A stretch of 64,000 nt of DNA from the NCBI GenBank assembly GCA_023428755.1, contig JAEYWX010000027.1, positions 210,665-274,664 on the forward strand, written 5' to 3'. Below, in pieces: positions 1-9,552 of the stretch (within the stretch, counting starts at the first letter, position 1; each line of letters begins with the position of its first letter). Under the pieces are notes generated by a model. It saw only the letters and a program-made list of their open reading frames with translations, searched no databases and was not told the DNA's origin. The stretch is from Bacteroidota bacterium. Lineage in GTDB: Bacteria > Bacteroidota > Bacteroidia > Chitinophagales > Chitinophagaceae. The position numbers and the translations under genes were made by a program.

Positions 1-42
1 AATAAGTGTTTTTGCTTAGCCCTCTACTGCAGGTTACTACAA

Positions 43-80
43 TAAAAAAGTCCCGCTATCATTTCTGTATAGCGGGACTT
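43..80 (-). terminator. Rho-independent terminator of the GH3 gene
   Basis: A perfect 12-bp stem (48-59 with 69-80) with a 9-nt loop is followed on the minus strand by a U-rich tail read from 43-47. It lies 20 bp past the stop of the GH3 gene and closes the long minus-strand polysaccharide locus. Confidence 0.85.
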
Positions 81-100
81 ACAATTCGTTGCTACTAAAA

Positions 101-2389
101 TTATTTACTCCAGTTGACCTTCGCCATTTTTACGTCTTTCGAATTACCACCAATCATGATCTGGAACTCACCTGCTTCCCATCCATACTTCAAATCATAA
201 TTATAAAACATCAGATCCTTTGGACTGATACTGAATGAAACGGTTTTGCTTTCGCCGGCTCTCAATTCCACTTTCTGAAAACCCTTCAACTCTTTTACCG
301 GGCGTGTAACAGAACCAACTACATCACGAATGTATAACTGTACCACTTCTTTACCTGTAACAGTACCGGTGTTGGTGAGTGTAACACTGGCAGTGATGGT
401 TTGATTGCCTTTTGGTGAAGCGTTGCTGAGCTTTACATCGCTGTAACTAAAGTTGGTATAGCTTAAGCCATAACCAAACGGATACAACGGATCGTTGCTT
501 ACATCTAAATAATTACTGCGGAATTTTTCAAACCACTTCCCCTCTGCCAAAGGACGACCGGTGTTCTTGTGATTATAGAACAATGGCACCTGGCCTACAT
601 TCTGCGGGAACGTCATAGTGAGTTTGCCTGAAGGATTCACATCGCCAAACAATACATCAGCTACTGCATAACCTGCTTCACTACCACCAAACCAAACATT
701 TAAAATAGCAGGCACATTCTGATGCTCCCATGTTAATGCCAATGGTCGACCGGTGAACAATACCAATACAACCGGCTTGCCTGTTTTCAATAATGCTTTC
801 AACAAATCTTTTTGCGCCTGTGGCATTTCAATATTACTTCTGCTGGATGATTCGCCGCTCATCTCTGCACTTTCGCCGAGCACCGCTACTACCACATCGC
901 TTTGATTAGCGATAGTAACTGCTTCATTGATCATTTCTTCAGGAGGACGTTTATCTCTGCCGATGCCTTTACCAAACATCGTTGCCCTGTCTTCAAATGC
1001 TTCATCGTAATCGAGATTACTTCCTTTTGCATACAGGAATTTTACTTTATCACCCACTACTTCTTTTAACCCTGTTAATACCGCAGTTGCTTTATCAAAT
1101 TCTGCAGCTACACTCCAGGTGCCGGGCATATTGCGTTTGTCGTTTGCCAGCGGACCAATTACAGCAACAGTTCCACTCTTCTTCAATGGCAATACATTGT
1201 TTTGATTTTTTAACAACACAAAACTCTGCGCTGCAGTTGAACGTGCAATCTGGCGATGAGCGGTGGTAAATATTTCTGTTTTAGCACGCTCTTCATTGCA
1301 GTAACGATAAGGATCATCGAACAATCCGAGTTTGTATTTTGCTTCAAGTATTCTTCTGCAGGCTGCATCAATCATCTGCATGGTAATCTTTCCCTCTTTC
1401 AACGATTGCTTGAGTGTAGTTAAAAAACCTTCGCCCACCATATCCATATCAATACCAGCACCCAAAGCTCTTGCAGAAACAGTTTTTAAATCACCAATCC
1501 CATGATCAACCATTTCATTAATGCCCGTATAATCAGTTACCAAAAAACCTTTGAAGCCCCACTGCCTCCGCAACACATCTGTCAACAACCATTTATTTCC
1601 TGTTGCAGGCACACCATCAATATCATTGAACGAAGCCATTACACTTCCTACACCTGCATCAACGGCCGCTTGATAAGGATAAAAATATTCGTTGTACATG
1701 CGGTAACGGCTCATGTCGGTTGTGTTATAATCACGACCTGCTTCTGCTGCACCATACAATGCAAAATGTTTTACACAACTCATGATGGTATTGTTGAGCG
1801 ACAAATCTTTTCCCTGGTAACCACGCACCATTGCTTTGGCAATTTGTCCGCCGAGGTAAGGATCTTCTCCATTCCCTTCCGATACACGGCCCCAACGTGG
1901 ATCACGTGTAAGATCAACCATGGGTGAAAATGTCCAGTTAATGCCATCTGCACTTGCTTCAATGGCAGCAATGCGTGCACTCTGTTCAATCAATTGCATA
2001 TCCCAACTTGCACTTAAGCCTAATGGAATAGGGAATATTGTTTGGTAACCATGTATTACATCCATACCAAACAGCATCGGAATTTTTAAACGTGATTCTT
2101 CCACTGCAACTTTCTGTACAGCTTTGATCTTTGCGACAGATTTGATGTTGAACAGTCCACCTACTTTTCCTTCTTTGATTTTTTTGCCAATATCAGAATT
2201 GCTGGCCTGCCCGGTAACAATATCACCAGAGCCCGGCAAATTCAATTGCCCGATCTTTTCATCTAAGGTCATCTTCTTCATCAATGCATCGATGAAGACT
2301 TTCATCTTTTGTTCATTTGTCTGCTGCGCTGCAACCTGTGTTTGCGATAGTACAAACAGCAAAGCAAGCGTTGTCAATAATTGTTTCAT
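101..2389 (-). CDS. bglX: Periplasmic beta-glucosidase, GH3 (BglX type)
   Basis: Glycoside hydrolase family 3, 762 residues, the usual length for BglX-type enzymes. A Sec signal peptide ends near residue 21 (VAAQQ). The N-terminal TIM barrel carries the nucleophile Asp of VTDYTGI near residue 285. The second alpha/beta domain has the GESAEMSGESSSR loop that usually supplies the acid/base, and the C-terminus is the fibronectin-III-like domain. It should release glucose from short beta-gluco-oligosaccharides in the periplasm. It is the last gene of the locus, 22 bp after the PhoD-like gene. Linkage preference (beta-1,2, 1,3, 1,4 or 1,6) cannot be read from the sequence. Confidence 0.95.
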   Translation of the reverse strand: MKQLLTTLALLFVLSQTQVAAQQTNEQKMKVFIDALMKKMTLDEKIGQLNLPGSGDIVTGQASNSDIGKKIKEGKVGGLFNIKSVAKIKAVQKVAVEESRLKIPMLFGMDVIHGYQTIFPIPLGLSASWDMQLIEQSARIAAIEASADGINWTFSPMVDLTRDPRWGRVSEGNGEDPYLGGQIAKAMVRGYQGKDLSLNNTIMSCVKHFALYGAAEAGRDYNTTDMSRYRMYNEYFYPYQAAVDAGVGSVMASFNDIDGVPATGNKWLLTDVLRRQWGFKGFLVTDYTGINEMVDHGIGDLKTVSARALGAGIDMDMVGEGFLTTLKQSLKEGKITMQMIDAACRRILEAKYKLGLFDDPYRYCNEERAKTEIFTTAHRQIARSTAAQSFVLLKNQNNVLPLKKSGTVAVIGPLANDKRNMPGTWSVAAEFDKATAVLTGLKEVVGDKVKFLYAKGSNLDYDEAFEDRATMFGKGIGRDKRPPEEMINEAVTIANQSDVVVAVLGESAEMSGESSSRSNIEMPQAQKDLLKALLKTGKPVVLVLFTGRPLALTWEHQNVPAILNVWFGGSEAGYAVADVLFGDVNPSGKLTMTFPQNVGQVPLFYNHKNTGRPLAEGKWFEKFRSNYLDVSNDPLYPFGYGLSYTNFSYSDVKLSNASPKGNQTITASVTLTNTGTVTGKEVVQLYIRDVVGSVTRPVKELKGFQKVELRAGESKTVSFSISPKDLMFYNYDLKYGWEAGEFQIMIGGNSKDVKMAKVNWSK

Positions 2390-2411
2390 TTGTGTGTCGT
2401 TTTAATTGCAG

Positions 2412-3449
2412 TTAAAAACAGATTTCACTTCGTTTGATCGTATACTCAATACGACTGTTTTTATATTTATCGATTATCTCCATTTTAATGACAGGATCTT
2501 TTGTCCATTCGATGGTGAGTAATCCGAAATGATTATCCATTACGGGTCCTTCAATCCTGTTTTTATTGAGTGTTGCAAAATCCCAGGTAGATGTGATGCC
2601 GCTCGATGTAACATCGTATACAGGATACAAGCCCGGCGTTTGCAGTTTTGAAATTTCGGCATAATGCACATCACCGGTTAAGAACATCACCGCATTTGCC
2701 TTTGTTGATTTGATGAGGTCGAGCATGCGTTGCTGCTCGTGTGGAAAGTTGGCCCATGCTTCATATCCATTGTACTCAATACTGAATTGCGATCCACTGC
2801 AGATCAAACGCAGATCGGCCGGTTTCTTTAATTCTGCTTCAAGCCATTTCCATTGCTCTTCGCCTAACAACAAACTGTCTTTACTGGTATGCGGCTGATA
2901 GTCCGGTTTGTAGAAATAATGTTCTCTCGGCAGTTTGGCACTGCTGTCGTATAACAAAAGATTACTCCTGAACGTACGTACATCCAGCAAAATCAACTGC
3001 ACTGTTTTGTCACCCTGCTTCATGTATTCAGCATGATAAATACCTGCATGCTTTCTGCGTTCACTTTCCACAGGTTCTTTAAAGAAGGAAAGAAAAATTT
3101 CTTTCGATTCGTTCTTAAACGGATAATGTTTACCTGCATCATTCCTGCCAAAATCATGATCATCCCAGGTGGCGAAAATTTTTGTTGTGTTTGCCAGTTG
3201 CTGAAACTCCGGCTTTGTACCCAAACGATTATACTTTGCACGAAGCGTATCCATATTATCCGTATCGCCGTAAATATTATCGCCGAGAAAAATAAATGCA
3301 TCAGGCTTTTGTTCGGCAGCAATGGCAAGCACAGGCTGTGGATCGTCCTGGTGACCACAGGAGCCAAACGCAATCTTTGTCACCTGCGGTTGTTCTTTAC
3401 AACCTGTAACAACCAAAGCAATCACAATAATGAAAGTAATTAAACGCAT
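2412..3449 (-). CDS. PhoD-like metallophosphatase lipoprotein
   Basis: A 345-residue protein with a lipobox at VTGC (Cys near residue 17), so probably outer-membrane or periplasm anchored. Metallophosphatase motifs appear in the PhoD order: FGSCGHQDD, LGDNIYGDTDN, WDDHDFG and LTGDVHYAE. The family hydrolyses phosphate mono- or diesters with bound metal ions. It lies between the SGNH hydrolase (6 bp) and GH3 genes, all on one strand. A phosphodiesterase inside a glycan locus could remove phosphate or phospho-substituents from the glycan, but that is inference. Confidence 0.88.
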   Translation of the reverse strand: MRLITFIIVIALVVTGCKEQPQVTKIAFGSCGHQDDPQPVLAIAAEQKPDAFIFLGDNIYGDTDNMDTLRAKYNRLGTKPEFQQLANTTKIFATWDDHDFGRNDAGKHYPFKNESKEIFLSFFKEPVESERRKHAGIYHAEYMKQGDKTVQLILLDVRTFRSNLLLYDSSAKLPREHYFYKPDYQPHTSKDSLLLGEEQWKWLEAELKKPADLRLICSGSQFSIEYNGYEAWANFPHEQQRMLDLIKSTKANAVMFLTGDVHYAEISKLQTPGLYPVYDVTSSGITSTWDFATLNKNRIEGPVMDNHFGLLTIEWTKDPVIKMEIIDKYKNSRIEYTIKRSEICF

Positions 3450-3455
3450 GTTTTG

Positions 3456-4124
3456 TTATTTAAGCAATACTTTTTCCAGTTTTGTTTTCCAGATGGCGTA
3501 GCCTTTTGCATTCATATGCAAATTATCTTTCAAAAAAATATCCGGCATCGGTTCGCCTTTTTCGTTGAGCATGGCGCTGTACACATCCACAAACTTTGTA
3601 TTAGGTTTTGTTGCAAGAAAAGCATGGATACGTTTATTCCCTTCTTTATATTTCTCCAGCAAATGGGTACGGCTGGGGCTTGGCTTCATCGACACATAAG
3701 CAACAGGCACATTTTTATACTTAGTACGGATGTAGGTAAACAATGTTGTGAAGCGTTGCAATACCAGTTCAACTGTTACCGTATCACTCGAAGCAAAATC
3801 GTTTTCGCCGCAATAGATCACAATCTGTTTGGGTTGATACGGAAAGATGACATCGTACCGGTAACGGATCACATCAGCCAATGTACTGCCACCAAACGCA
3901 CGGTTTAAAATTTTACGATCGGGGAAATAAGTCTGTACATCTTTCCACATGGTAAAAGAAGAACTGCCGATAAGCAATATCTGGTTTGCTGCAGGAAATG
4001 CTGCACTATCGGCTATTTTAAATTGCTGCACTTCGTTCCAAAACGGAAACGGCTCTTTGTTTTGCGCATTGGTTACAACAGCAATCAACAACAACAAACT
4101 GCCTACTATAATTCGCTTCATCAT
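3456..4124 (-). CDS. Secreted SGNH/GDSL-type hydrolase (probable carbohydrate esterase)
   Basis: A 222-residue protein with a signal peptide ending near VVTNAQ. SGNH blocks are visible: GSSS (catalytic Ser), GGSTL (Gly), YCGENDF (Asn) and DNLHMN (Asp/His). The family deacylates sugars or lipids; within a glycan locus a sugar O-acetyl esterase is the natural guess. The start overlaps the GH43 stop by one base, which indicates translational coupling. Substrate is not known. Confidence 0.85.
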   Translation of the reverse strand: MMKRIIVGSLLLLIAVVTNAQNKEPFPFWNEVQQFKIADSAAFPAANQILLIGSSSFTMWKDVQTYFPDRKILNRAFGGSTLADVIRYRYDVIFPYQPKQIVIYCGENDFASSDTVTVELVLQRFTTLFTYIRTKYKNVPVAYVSMKPSPSRTHLLEKYKEGNKRIHAFLATKPNTKFVDVYSAMLNEKGEPMPDIFLKDNLHMNAKGYAIWKTKLEKVLLK

Positions 4125-5974
4125 TATTCTACTTTCATTACGGGTGAACGTTCGCTTACGCCGTTTTCATTCACGGCTTCAATGCTGTAATAATACGTCT
4201 TTAAAGCATCCATCGCCTTCATCCAGTATTCGTTGTTGGCATGTACCATAATACTGGTGTATAGTTTATCGGGATGTGTGCCATAATAAATATTGTAGGC
4301 AAAGGCATTATCAACCGGCTTCCACTTGATAAAAGCACTGCGTTTATCTTTTTCGGTACGCAACACAATAAACCCTTTCACCGCTTCGGGCTTTGCGCCA
4401 TTACCATTACCAAATACACGCAAGCCACTAATTGCAAATTTACCGGTAGGCATGTGTATATTCTCCACTTTTATGTAACGTGCCTGCACCGGCTTTTCCA
4501 ACTCTACATATTCATGCGGCACATCGGTTTTATTGTTGCTTTTATCAACCAATACATTCCATTTCTTTCCATCTGCAGAGCAGTACATTTTGTATTGATG
4601 ATACTGATCGTTCCATTTACCTAACCGGTTTTGATCCACATCCTGATCTGCATAATTGATCTGCACTGCATGCACAGTTGATAGATTTCCCAAATCGGTT
4701 TGAATCCATTCCCCTTTATTTCCTGTTGCTGCACTCCAGTAGGTTTTGATCAATTCATCTACTGCATTATTGGCAACATAATTACCAAGTGTGGATGAAA
4801 CCTGTACAGGTTTGTTGTAATTAAGCAACATCCATCCGGTGAAAGCCCCCCCACCCCCCAAAGGGGGGATTTGGCTTGGCTGCGCAGGCCCGCTTAGGAA
4901 AGGGTAAGTAATATTGTTATACTCTCTGCTAAGCGAGGTCTGTGTGTTGATTTCTCCCCCTTTGGGGGAGTTAGAGGGGGCTGGAATATAATGAGGGTAA
5001 TCTCCAAACGTAGTGTTACACCACATCACCCCGTCTTTATCAAAACCTGTTGGCCAGATGCCGAGCCTGCGTTCAAATGTATTCTTTACCGATACAACAG
5101 TTGTTGATACATGCCAGTACTGATTAAACTTATCCTGGAAAGTTGCACCATGTCCGGCACCACGTACAAAGCCGCCGAGCTTGATGCTTAACGGATCACT
5201 TTGTGCTTCGAAATAATCAAGCGGACCATTGCCGACTAATAATCCATCAGCATAACCACTGAACTCTGTGCCCGGTGCGCCGTACTGTAAATAATATTTC
5301 CCGTTGTACTTCGTCATGTGACTGCCTTCAATAAACGGATCGAGAAATGTATTATCCATGTGCTCACCAAAACGCTGCCAGCCAAAGCGCCAGGGTTCGA
5401 GCAAATACATTTCTTTACGTGTACCAATCGGCTGCATGGTTGTTCTGTTGAGTTCGATACCGTACATCGGAAATTTATTACTGCTGCCGTTGTACATGTA
5501 CAATCGTCCATCGTCATCGGTAAAGAAAGAAGGATCCCATCCACCAATATCAAAGGAATCAACCAAGGGCTTCCATTCATTTTCCTTCGGGTTCGTGCTC
5601 ATCCAGATGCTGAAGTTGCGGGTGTAGGTTGAACCGAAGACGATCATGGTATCGCCGATGATGCCAACTGCAGGTGCACACAATTCATCGTATGCTTTAT
5701 TCCACGGACGTAAAAATTTGCGTGACACAAATTTCCAGTTGAGCATATCGCTGCTATACCAATACCCCCATTGATTGGTGCTGAAGAGATAGTAATCGCC
5801 TTTGTACGTAACAATTACCGGATCGGCAGTTGCACGATGCCTGCCCCACTCGCTGAAGTTGGGAATAGGCGTATAACCGTAATCGATATTGATAGGATTA
5901 CAGTATGTTTTCTGTTGTGCCTTCATCTGCAATAGTGAACACAAGAAAACAGTTATGAATAATATCTTCTTCAT
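4124..5974 (-). CDS. GH43 glycosidase with discoidin-type and FN3-like C-terminal domains
   Basis: A 616-residue secreted protein (signal peptide to about residue 19). The N-terminal five-bladed GH43 propeller shows the usual acids: Asp in TADPV, Asp in GGWDPSF and Glu in DPFIEGSH. An F5/8 type C-like domain follows near residues 385-525 (NAVDELIKTYWSAATG, WIQTDLG), then an FN3-like domain to the end. Residues of roughly 330-377, between propeller and discoidin domain, are encoded by a palindromic intergenic-type repeat (4843-4984) read in frame. One base separates it from the upstream GMC gene. Activity is likely on arabinose-, xylose- or galactose-containing side chains; the subfamily was not determined. 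Confidence 0.9.
   Translation of the reverse strand: MKKILFITVFLCSLLQMKAQQKTYCNPINIDYGYTPIPNFSEWGRHRATADPVIVTYKGDYYLFSTNQWGYWYSSDMLNWKFVSRKFLRPWNKAYDELCAPAVGIIGDTMIVFGSTYTRNFSIWMSTNPKENEWKPLVDSFDIGGWDPSFFTDDDGRLYMYNGSSNKFPMYGIELNRTTMQPIGTRKEMYLLEPWRFGWQRFGEHMDNTFLDPFIEGSHMTKYNGKYYLQYGAPGTEFSGYADGLLVGNGPLDYFEAQSDPLSIKLGGFVRGAGHGATFQDKFNQYWHVSTTVVSVKNTFERRLGIWPTGFDKDGVMWCNTTFGDYPHYIPAPSNSPKGGEINTQTSLSREYNNITYPFLSGPAQPSQIPPLGGGGAFTGWMLLNYNKPVQVSSTLGNYVANNAVDELIKTYWSAATGNKGEWIQTDLGNLSTVHAVQINYADQDVDQNRLGKWNDQYHQYKMYCSADGKKWNVLVDKSNNKTDVPHEYVELEKPVQARYIKVENIHMPTGKFAISGLRVFGNGNGAKPEAVKGFIVLRTEKDKRSAFIKWKPVDNAFAYNIYYGTHPDKLYTSIMVHANNEYWMKAMDALKTYYYSIEAVNENGVSERSPVMKVE
4843..4984. repeat. C/G-rich palindromic repeat inserted in frame in the GH43 gene
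   Basis: Two palindromic blocks, one made of C-runs, AAA and G-runs (about 4854-4868) and one of CTCCCCCTTTGGGGGAG (4954-4970), are framed by AGCCCCC and GGGGGCT as inverted ends. The composition is unlike the surrounding gene and matches a repeat type common between Bacteroidota genes. It is translated in the linker as a Pro/Gly/Ser-rich stretch (PAPSNSPKGG, then PPLGGGGAF). Confidence 0.75.
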
Positions 5975-5975
5975 G

Positions 5976-7703
5976 TCAGAGATTTCCTTTTTTTAATTCT
6001 TCCACGGCATATTTTACTGCACGTGCAGTAAACGCCATGTATAAAATAGATGGACTTTGACTTCCGGTACTCGTCATACAGGCGCCATCTGTTACAAATA
6101 CATTTTTACAATGATGCAGTTGATTCCATTCGTTCAGCAGCGATGTTTTCGCATCAGCTCCCATACGCACGCCGCCCATTTCATGTATATCCAAGCCAGG
6201 CGCCTGCATACTGTCTCTTGTTTCAATATTCTTTACACCTGCAGCTTCCAGCATTGCTTTCCCTTGTTCTAAAAAATCATTCACCATCTTATCATCATTC
6301 GCATCATAACCAACCGAAGTAATCAGCAAAGGTATACCCCACTGATCTTTTTCATCCTTACTCAACCGCACATGATTACTTTCTTTTGCAATCGTTTCGC
6401 CCTGCATATACATATAAACGCCCCATGTACCGGGTTCGCTGATGGCTTCTTTGTAATCTGCACCAAGCAAGGGTTTAATATGTTTATCGCTCAGTTTTTC
6501 CCTGTATGCACCGGAATAAATAACATAGCCACCATGAAAATCCGTATCCTGTTTTTCAACATTGCGAAAGTTGGCAACAATACATTCCACCGGCTTCGAT
6601 ACTTTGTAATAATATTCTTCAAAACCTTCCACTTCCCCATTCATACTGCCACGATAATTGTGAAAGCAAATGTATTTACCCAGTAAGCCGTTATCGTTTC
6701 CTAAGCCATTGGGAAAACGTTGCGAAGTAGAGTTTAATAAAATAAGATTGGTATTGAGTGCGGATGCATTTACAAAAACGATGTTGGCAAAATATTCTTT
6801 GGCTTCATGTGTATTGGCATCAATTACACGAACTCCAACTGTTTTTTGTTTTTGTTCATCGTAAATAATAGAATGAACAACTGAATGCGGACGGATGGTT
6901 AAGTTACCTGTCTTTGCTGCCCAAGGCAATGTAGATGAGTTAGAACTAAAGTAACCACCCAACGGACAACCACGCATACACAAATTGCGGTTCATGCATT
7001 GTCCACGGCCTTGTTGCAGATGAATCGGCTGCAGATCGCTGATGTGTGCCCATCGTCCGCTTACATAATGACGATTGAATTTTTCTTTGATCACTTTCTG
7101 CAAATGCTTCTCCACTACATTCAATTCGTATGCGGTTAAAAACTCACCATCGGGCATGGAAGGGATACCGTCTTTACTACCGCACACGCCCATAAATTTT
7201 TCTACATGGCTGTACCAGTCTTTGATATCGTTGTAACCGATCGGAAAACGTTCGCCATAACCATAGCGTTGCGGTGCAGTAAAATCATATTCGCTCCAGC
7301 GTGCGCAGGCCCTGCCCCATGTGAGCGATTTACCACCTACCTGGTAACCTCGAATCCAGTCGAACGGCTTTTCCTGTATGTAAGGATGAGCTTTATCCTG
7401 TACAAAAAAATGCTGCGTGCTTTCATCATAACCCGCTGCTTTTGTAATGAGCGGATTATTTGTTTTTGTCTGCTGCGTAATTTGTCCACGATGCGGCAAC
7501 TCCCAACGTGAAAGATTTGCAGTGGGATAATCTTTGATATGTTGTACATCTCTTCCTCTTTCGAGCACCAGGGTTTTCAATCCTTTTTCGCACAACTCTT
7601 TTGCAGCCCAGCCGCCACTGATGCCGCTGCCGATCACAATAGCATCGTAGCTGTTGGCTTCTTTACCGTTTGTGTTGATATTTATCTGCGAAGTATCGGG
7701 CAT
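5976..7703 (-). CDS. GMC family FAD-dependent oxidoreductase
   Basis: A 575-residue flavoprotein. The N-terminal dinucleotide-binding motif is IGSGISGGWAAKELCEKG, and the C-terminal GMC_oxred_C block carries FVTDGACMTSTGSQSP. A Cys-rich segment, CMNRNLCMRGCPLGG, is typical of the bacterial gluconate/fructose/glucose-3-dehydrogenase-like branch. No signal peptide is visible; such proteins are often exported together with a Tat-bearing small subunit, which is absent beside this gene. It probably oxidises a sugar hydroxyl, donating electrons to a quinone or cytochrome. It lies next to DoxX and a Gfo/Idh/MocA oxidoreductase. Confidence 0.9.
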   Translation of the reverse strand: MPDTSQININTNGKEANSYDAIVIGSGISGGWAAKELCEKGLKTLVLERGRDVQHIKDYPTANLSRWELPHRGQITQQTKTNNPLITKAAGYDESTQHFFVQDKAHPYIQEKPFDWIRGYQVGGKSLTWGRACARWSEYDFTAPQRYGYGERFPIGYNDIKDWYSHVEKFMGVCGSKDGIPSMPDGEFLTAYELNVVEKHLQKVIKEKFNRHYVSGRWAHISDLQPIHLQQGRGQCMNRNLCMRGCPLGGYFSSNSSTLPWAAKTGNLTIRPHSVVHSIIYDEQKQKTVGVRVIDANTHEAKEYFANIVFVNASALNTNLILLNSTSQRFPNGLGNDNGLLGKYICFHNYRGSMNGEVEGFEEYYYKVSKPVECIVANFRNVEKQDTDFHGGYVIYSGAYREKLSDKHIKPLLGADYKEAISEPGTWGVYMYMQGETIAKESNHVRLSKDEKDQWGIPLLITSVGYDANDDKMVNDFLEQGKAMLEAAGVKNIETRDSMQAPGLDIHEMGGVRMGADAKTSLLNEWNQLHHCKNVFVTDGACMTSTGSQSPSILYMAFTARAVKYAVEELKKGNL

Positions 7704-7706
7704 TGA

Positions 7707-7738
7707 AATGATGAGTGATGAATGATGAGTGATGAGTG
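7707..7738. repeat. Short ATGAGTG-type tandem repeat
   Basis: Degenerate tandem copies of a 7-8 bp unit (ATGAGTG, ATGAATG) lie immediately upstream of the GMC start codon. Low-complexity tracts of this kind are common between Bacteroidota genes. No function can be assigned. Confidence 0.5.
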
Positions 7739-7748
7739 GAACAGCCCT

Positions 7749-8171
7749 TTAATATCTTCGTTTTTCTTTAAACAATTTTGCATCCATACTGAACGGACCG
7801 GGGCCTGTAAATAAGAACATGAATGCAATCAGTACAAACAGAAACGGATGCTGATCGTTGTACCACACAATACCGTTGCCTAAACCAAAAGCAATATAAC
7901 CTAATGTACCGATTGTTAATAAAGAAGCGATACGAGTAAACAACCCTGCAACAAACAATACACCCGCCATTAATTCTGCTGATTTACCTACATACACCAG
8001 AAGCTTTCCATTCGAAGATTGTTTGAAGCTATCCCAGGTGAGATAATCATTCATCTTTGCTGTATCAAATACTTCCCATCCATGATAGATGAGAAACAAA
8101 CCCACAACAATACGCACCAATGTTAAACCAACATTGGGCGCAAAGGGTTCTGCTGAAAAGAATTTCTTCAT
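7749..8171 (-). CDS. DoxX family membrane protein
   Basis: A 140-residue integral membrane protein with four hydrophobic segments, near residues 15-33, 68-85, 88-102 and 108-125. The N-terminal LTLVRIVVGLFLIYHGWEVF is characteristic of the DoxX/SURF4-like fold. Some DoxX proteins couple to quinone redox systems. Its position 8 bp after the Gfo/Idh/MocA gene and 45 bp before the GMC gene suggests it serves the same oxidation step, possibly as an electron-transfer or membrane partner (inference). Confidence 0.85.
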   Translation of the reverse strand: MKKFFSAEPFAPNVGLTLVRIVVGLFLIYHGWEVFDTAKMNDYLTWDSFKQSSNGKLLVYVGKSAELMAGVLFVAGLFTRIASLLTIGTLGYIAFGLGNGIVWYNDQHPFLFVLIAFMFLFTGPGPFSMDAKLFKEKRRY

Positions 8172-8178
8172 ACAAGGT

Positions 8179-9351
8179 TTATTTTATGATTGGCCAGTGA
8201 AACGAACTCTTCAGTTTTACTTTCATTCCTTTTGCGGATGAGGTACGTGCTGCTTCAATAATTTCCAACACATGCAATGCATGTTCAACATTGATCAATG
8301 GCTCGGTTCCGTTTACAATACTTTCACCTGTAACTCTTGCACCTTCCTGCCATTCGTAGCCTCCTTTATCAGTGCTCATCAATACAGCCGGTTTATCCCA
8401 CGATGTATCAAGCATCACACCATTGGTTTCCCAATCGTAACCGATCAAACGCATGTTACCATAATCGCCATAGATCTGTATAGAATGTAAATTCTGATTT
8501 CCTGCTTCGTGCCCATGCGGATCAAAATAATTAAACCCACACATGATATGACTGATCACTCCTTTATCATGTTCCAGCAGTACATGTGCATTATCCTCTG
8601 CTTCTACTTTTACCGTTCCTTTATCATCCACTTTCCGTTCCGGTTTCACAATACTCGTCATGGCCATTACACTTCGTGCAGGTCCTAACAAACCTGTGAT
8701 TGTTGCCATATTGTACACACCCAGATCAGGCATACTTCCTCCATCTTTCTCATAAAAAAATGCACTCCATGTTGGGCCTGTATGTCCGTATTGTCCGTGA
8801 GCACTTGCAATACGTCCCAATTTTCCTTCCTGTATTGTTTTGCTCATGAATGCAAACTGCGGACTGTTCACTACAGCAGGTGCTCCCCAGATGCGCAGCT
8901 TTTTGCTTTTTGCTAAATCGAGTAATGCTTTCCCTTCGGCGTATGTATTCGCCATTGGCTTTTCGCTCCACACATGTTTACCGGCGAGCAAGGCTTTTTT
9001 ATTCAGCTCACCATGCACCTGCATATCGGTGAGCGTAACCAGCATATCAAACGGAACACCTTTTAACTGTTCATCGATAGTGCGGTAGGTTGCTGCATTC
9101 ACTTTATATTCTTTGTTCTGCGCTACGGCTCGTTCATACTTTATATCGCAGAGACTTACCACTTCAATCAACTTTGATGATAGTAGCTGTGGAATGTATC
9201 GGTTGCTTACGCTGCCGCAACCGATAACAGCTACACGTAATTTCTTTTCGGGCATTGCAGACGCCCATCCTTCCAATGAAGATACCAGCAATGCTGCTGC
9301 GGCAGTAGCTGTTGTTTTTAGAAACTGTTCACGTGAAAATGTTTTGTTCAT
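8179..9351 (-). CDS. Gfo/Idh/MocA family NAD(P)-dependent oxidoreductase, exported
   Basis: A 390-residue protein. The N-terminus (SREQFLKTTATAAAALLVSS) resembles a Tat signal but lacks the twin arginine. The Rossmann motif is VAVIGCGSVSNRYI, and the EKPMA motif (WSEKPMAN), with the conserved catalytic Lys of this family, is present near residue 130. Members oxidise, reduce or epimerise sugars, and some act on 3-keto-glycosides. The leader suggests a periplasmic enzyme with tightly bound cofactor. It is the first gene after a roughly 200-bp gap, so it may head a sub-operon with DoxX, GMC and GH43. Confidence 0.88.
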   Translation of the reverse strand: MNKTFSREQFLKTTATAAAALLVSSLEGWASAMPEKKLRVAVIGCGSVSNRYIPQLLSSKLIEVVSLCDIKYERAVAQNKEYKVNAATYRTIDEQLKGVPFDMLVTLTDMQVHGELNKKALLAGKHVWSEKPMANTYAEGKALLDLAKSKKLRIWGAPAVVNSPQFAFMSKTIQEGKLGRIASAHGQYGHTGPTWSAFFYEKDGGSMPDLGVYNMATITGLLGPARSVMAMTSIVKPERKVDDKGTVKVEAEDNAHVLLEHDKGVISHIMCGFNYFDPHGHEAGNQNLHSIQIYGDYGNMRLIGYDWETNGVMLDTSWDKPAVLMSTDKGGYEWQEGARVTGESIVNGTEPLINVEHALHVLEIIEAARTSSAKGMKVKLKSSFHWPIIK

Positions 9352-9552
9352 GGCGATCGTTGGTTGATATTGTTAAGGGTTATAATAATCCGGCATCAAT
9401 GAATGCAATGAGTAGTTAGCTTCTTTCTGCCGGGATCCACATCGAAAATCAGTCTACTCTCTATTGCTTCAAACCCTGCGTGTTTACTCTCACTTTGGAT
9501 AACAGAAAGTTAGCAAATAAGTGAAAAACCGCAGCAGCATTTATTTCACTAT

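Noticed and set aside
8179..9351. True twin-arginine signal on the Gfo/Idh/MocA protein
   Set aside because: The leader is Tat-like in layout but reads SREQFLK, without two arginines, so Tat export is not claimed.
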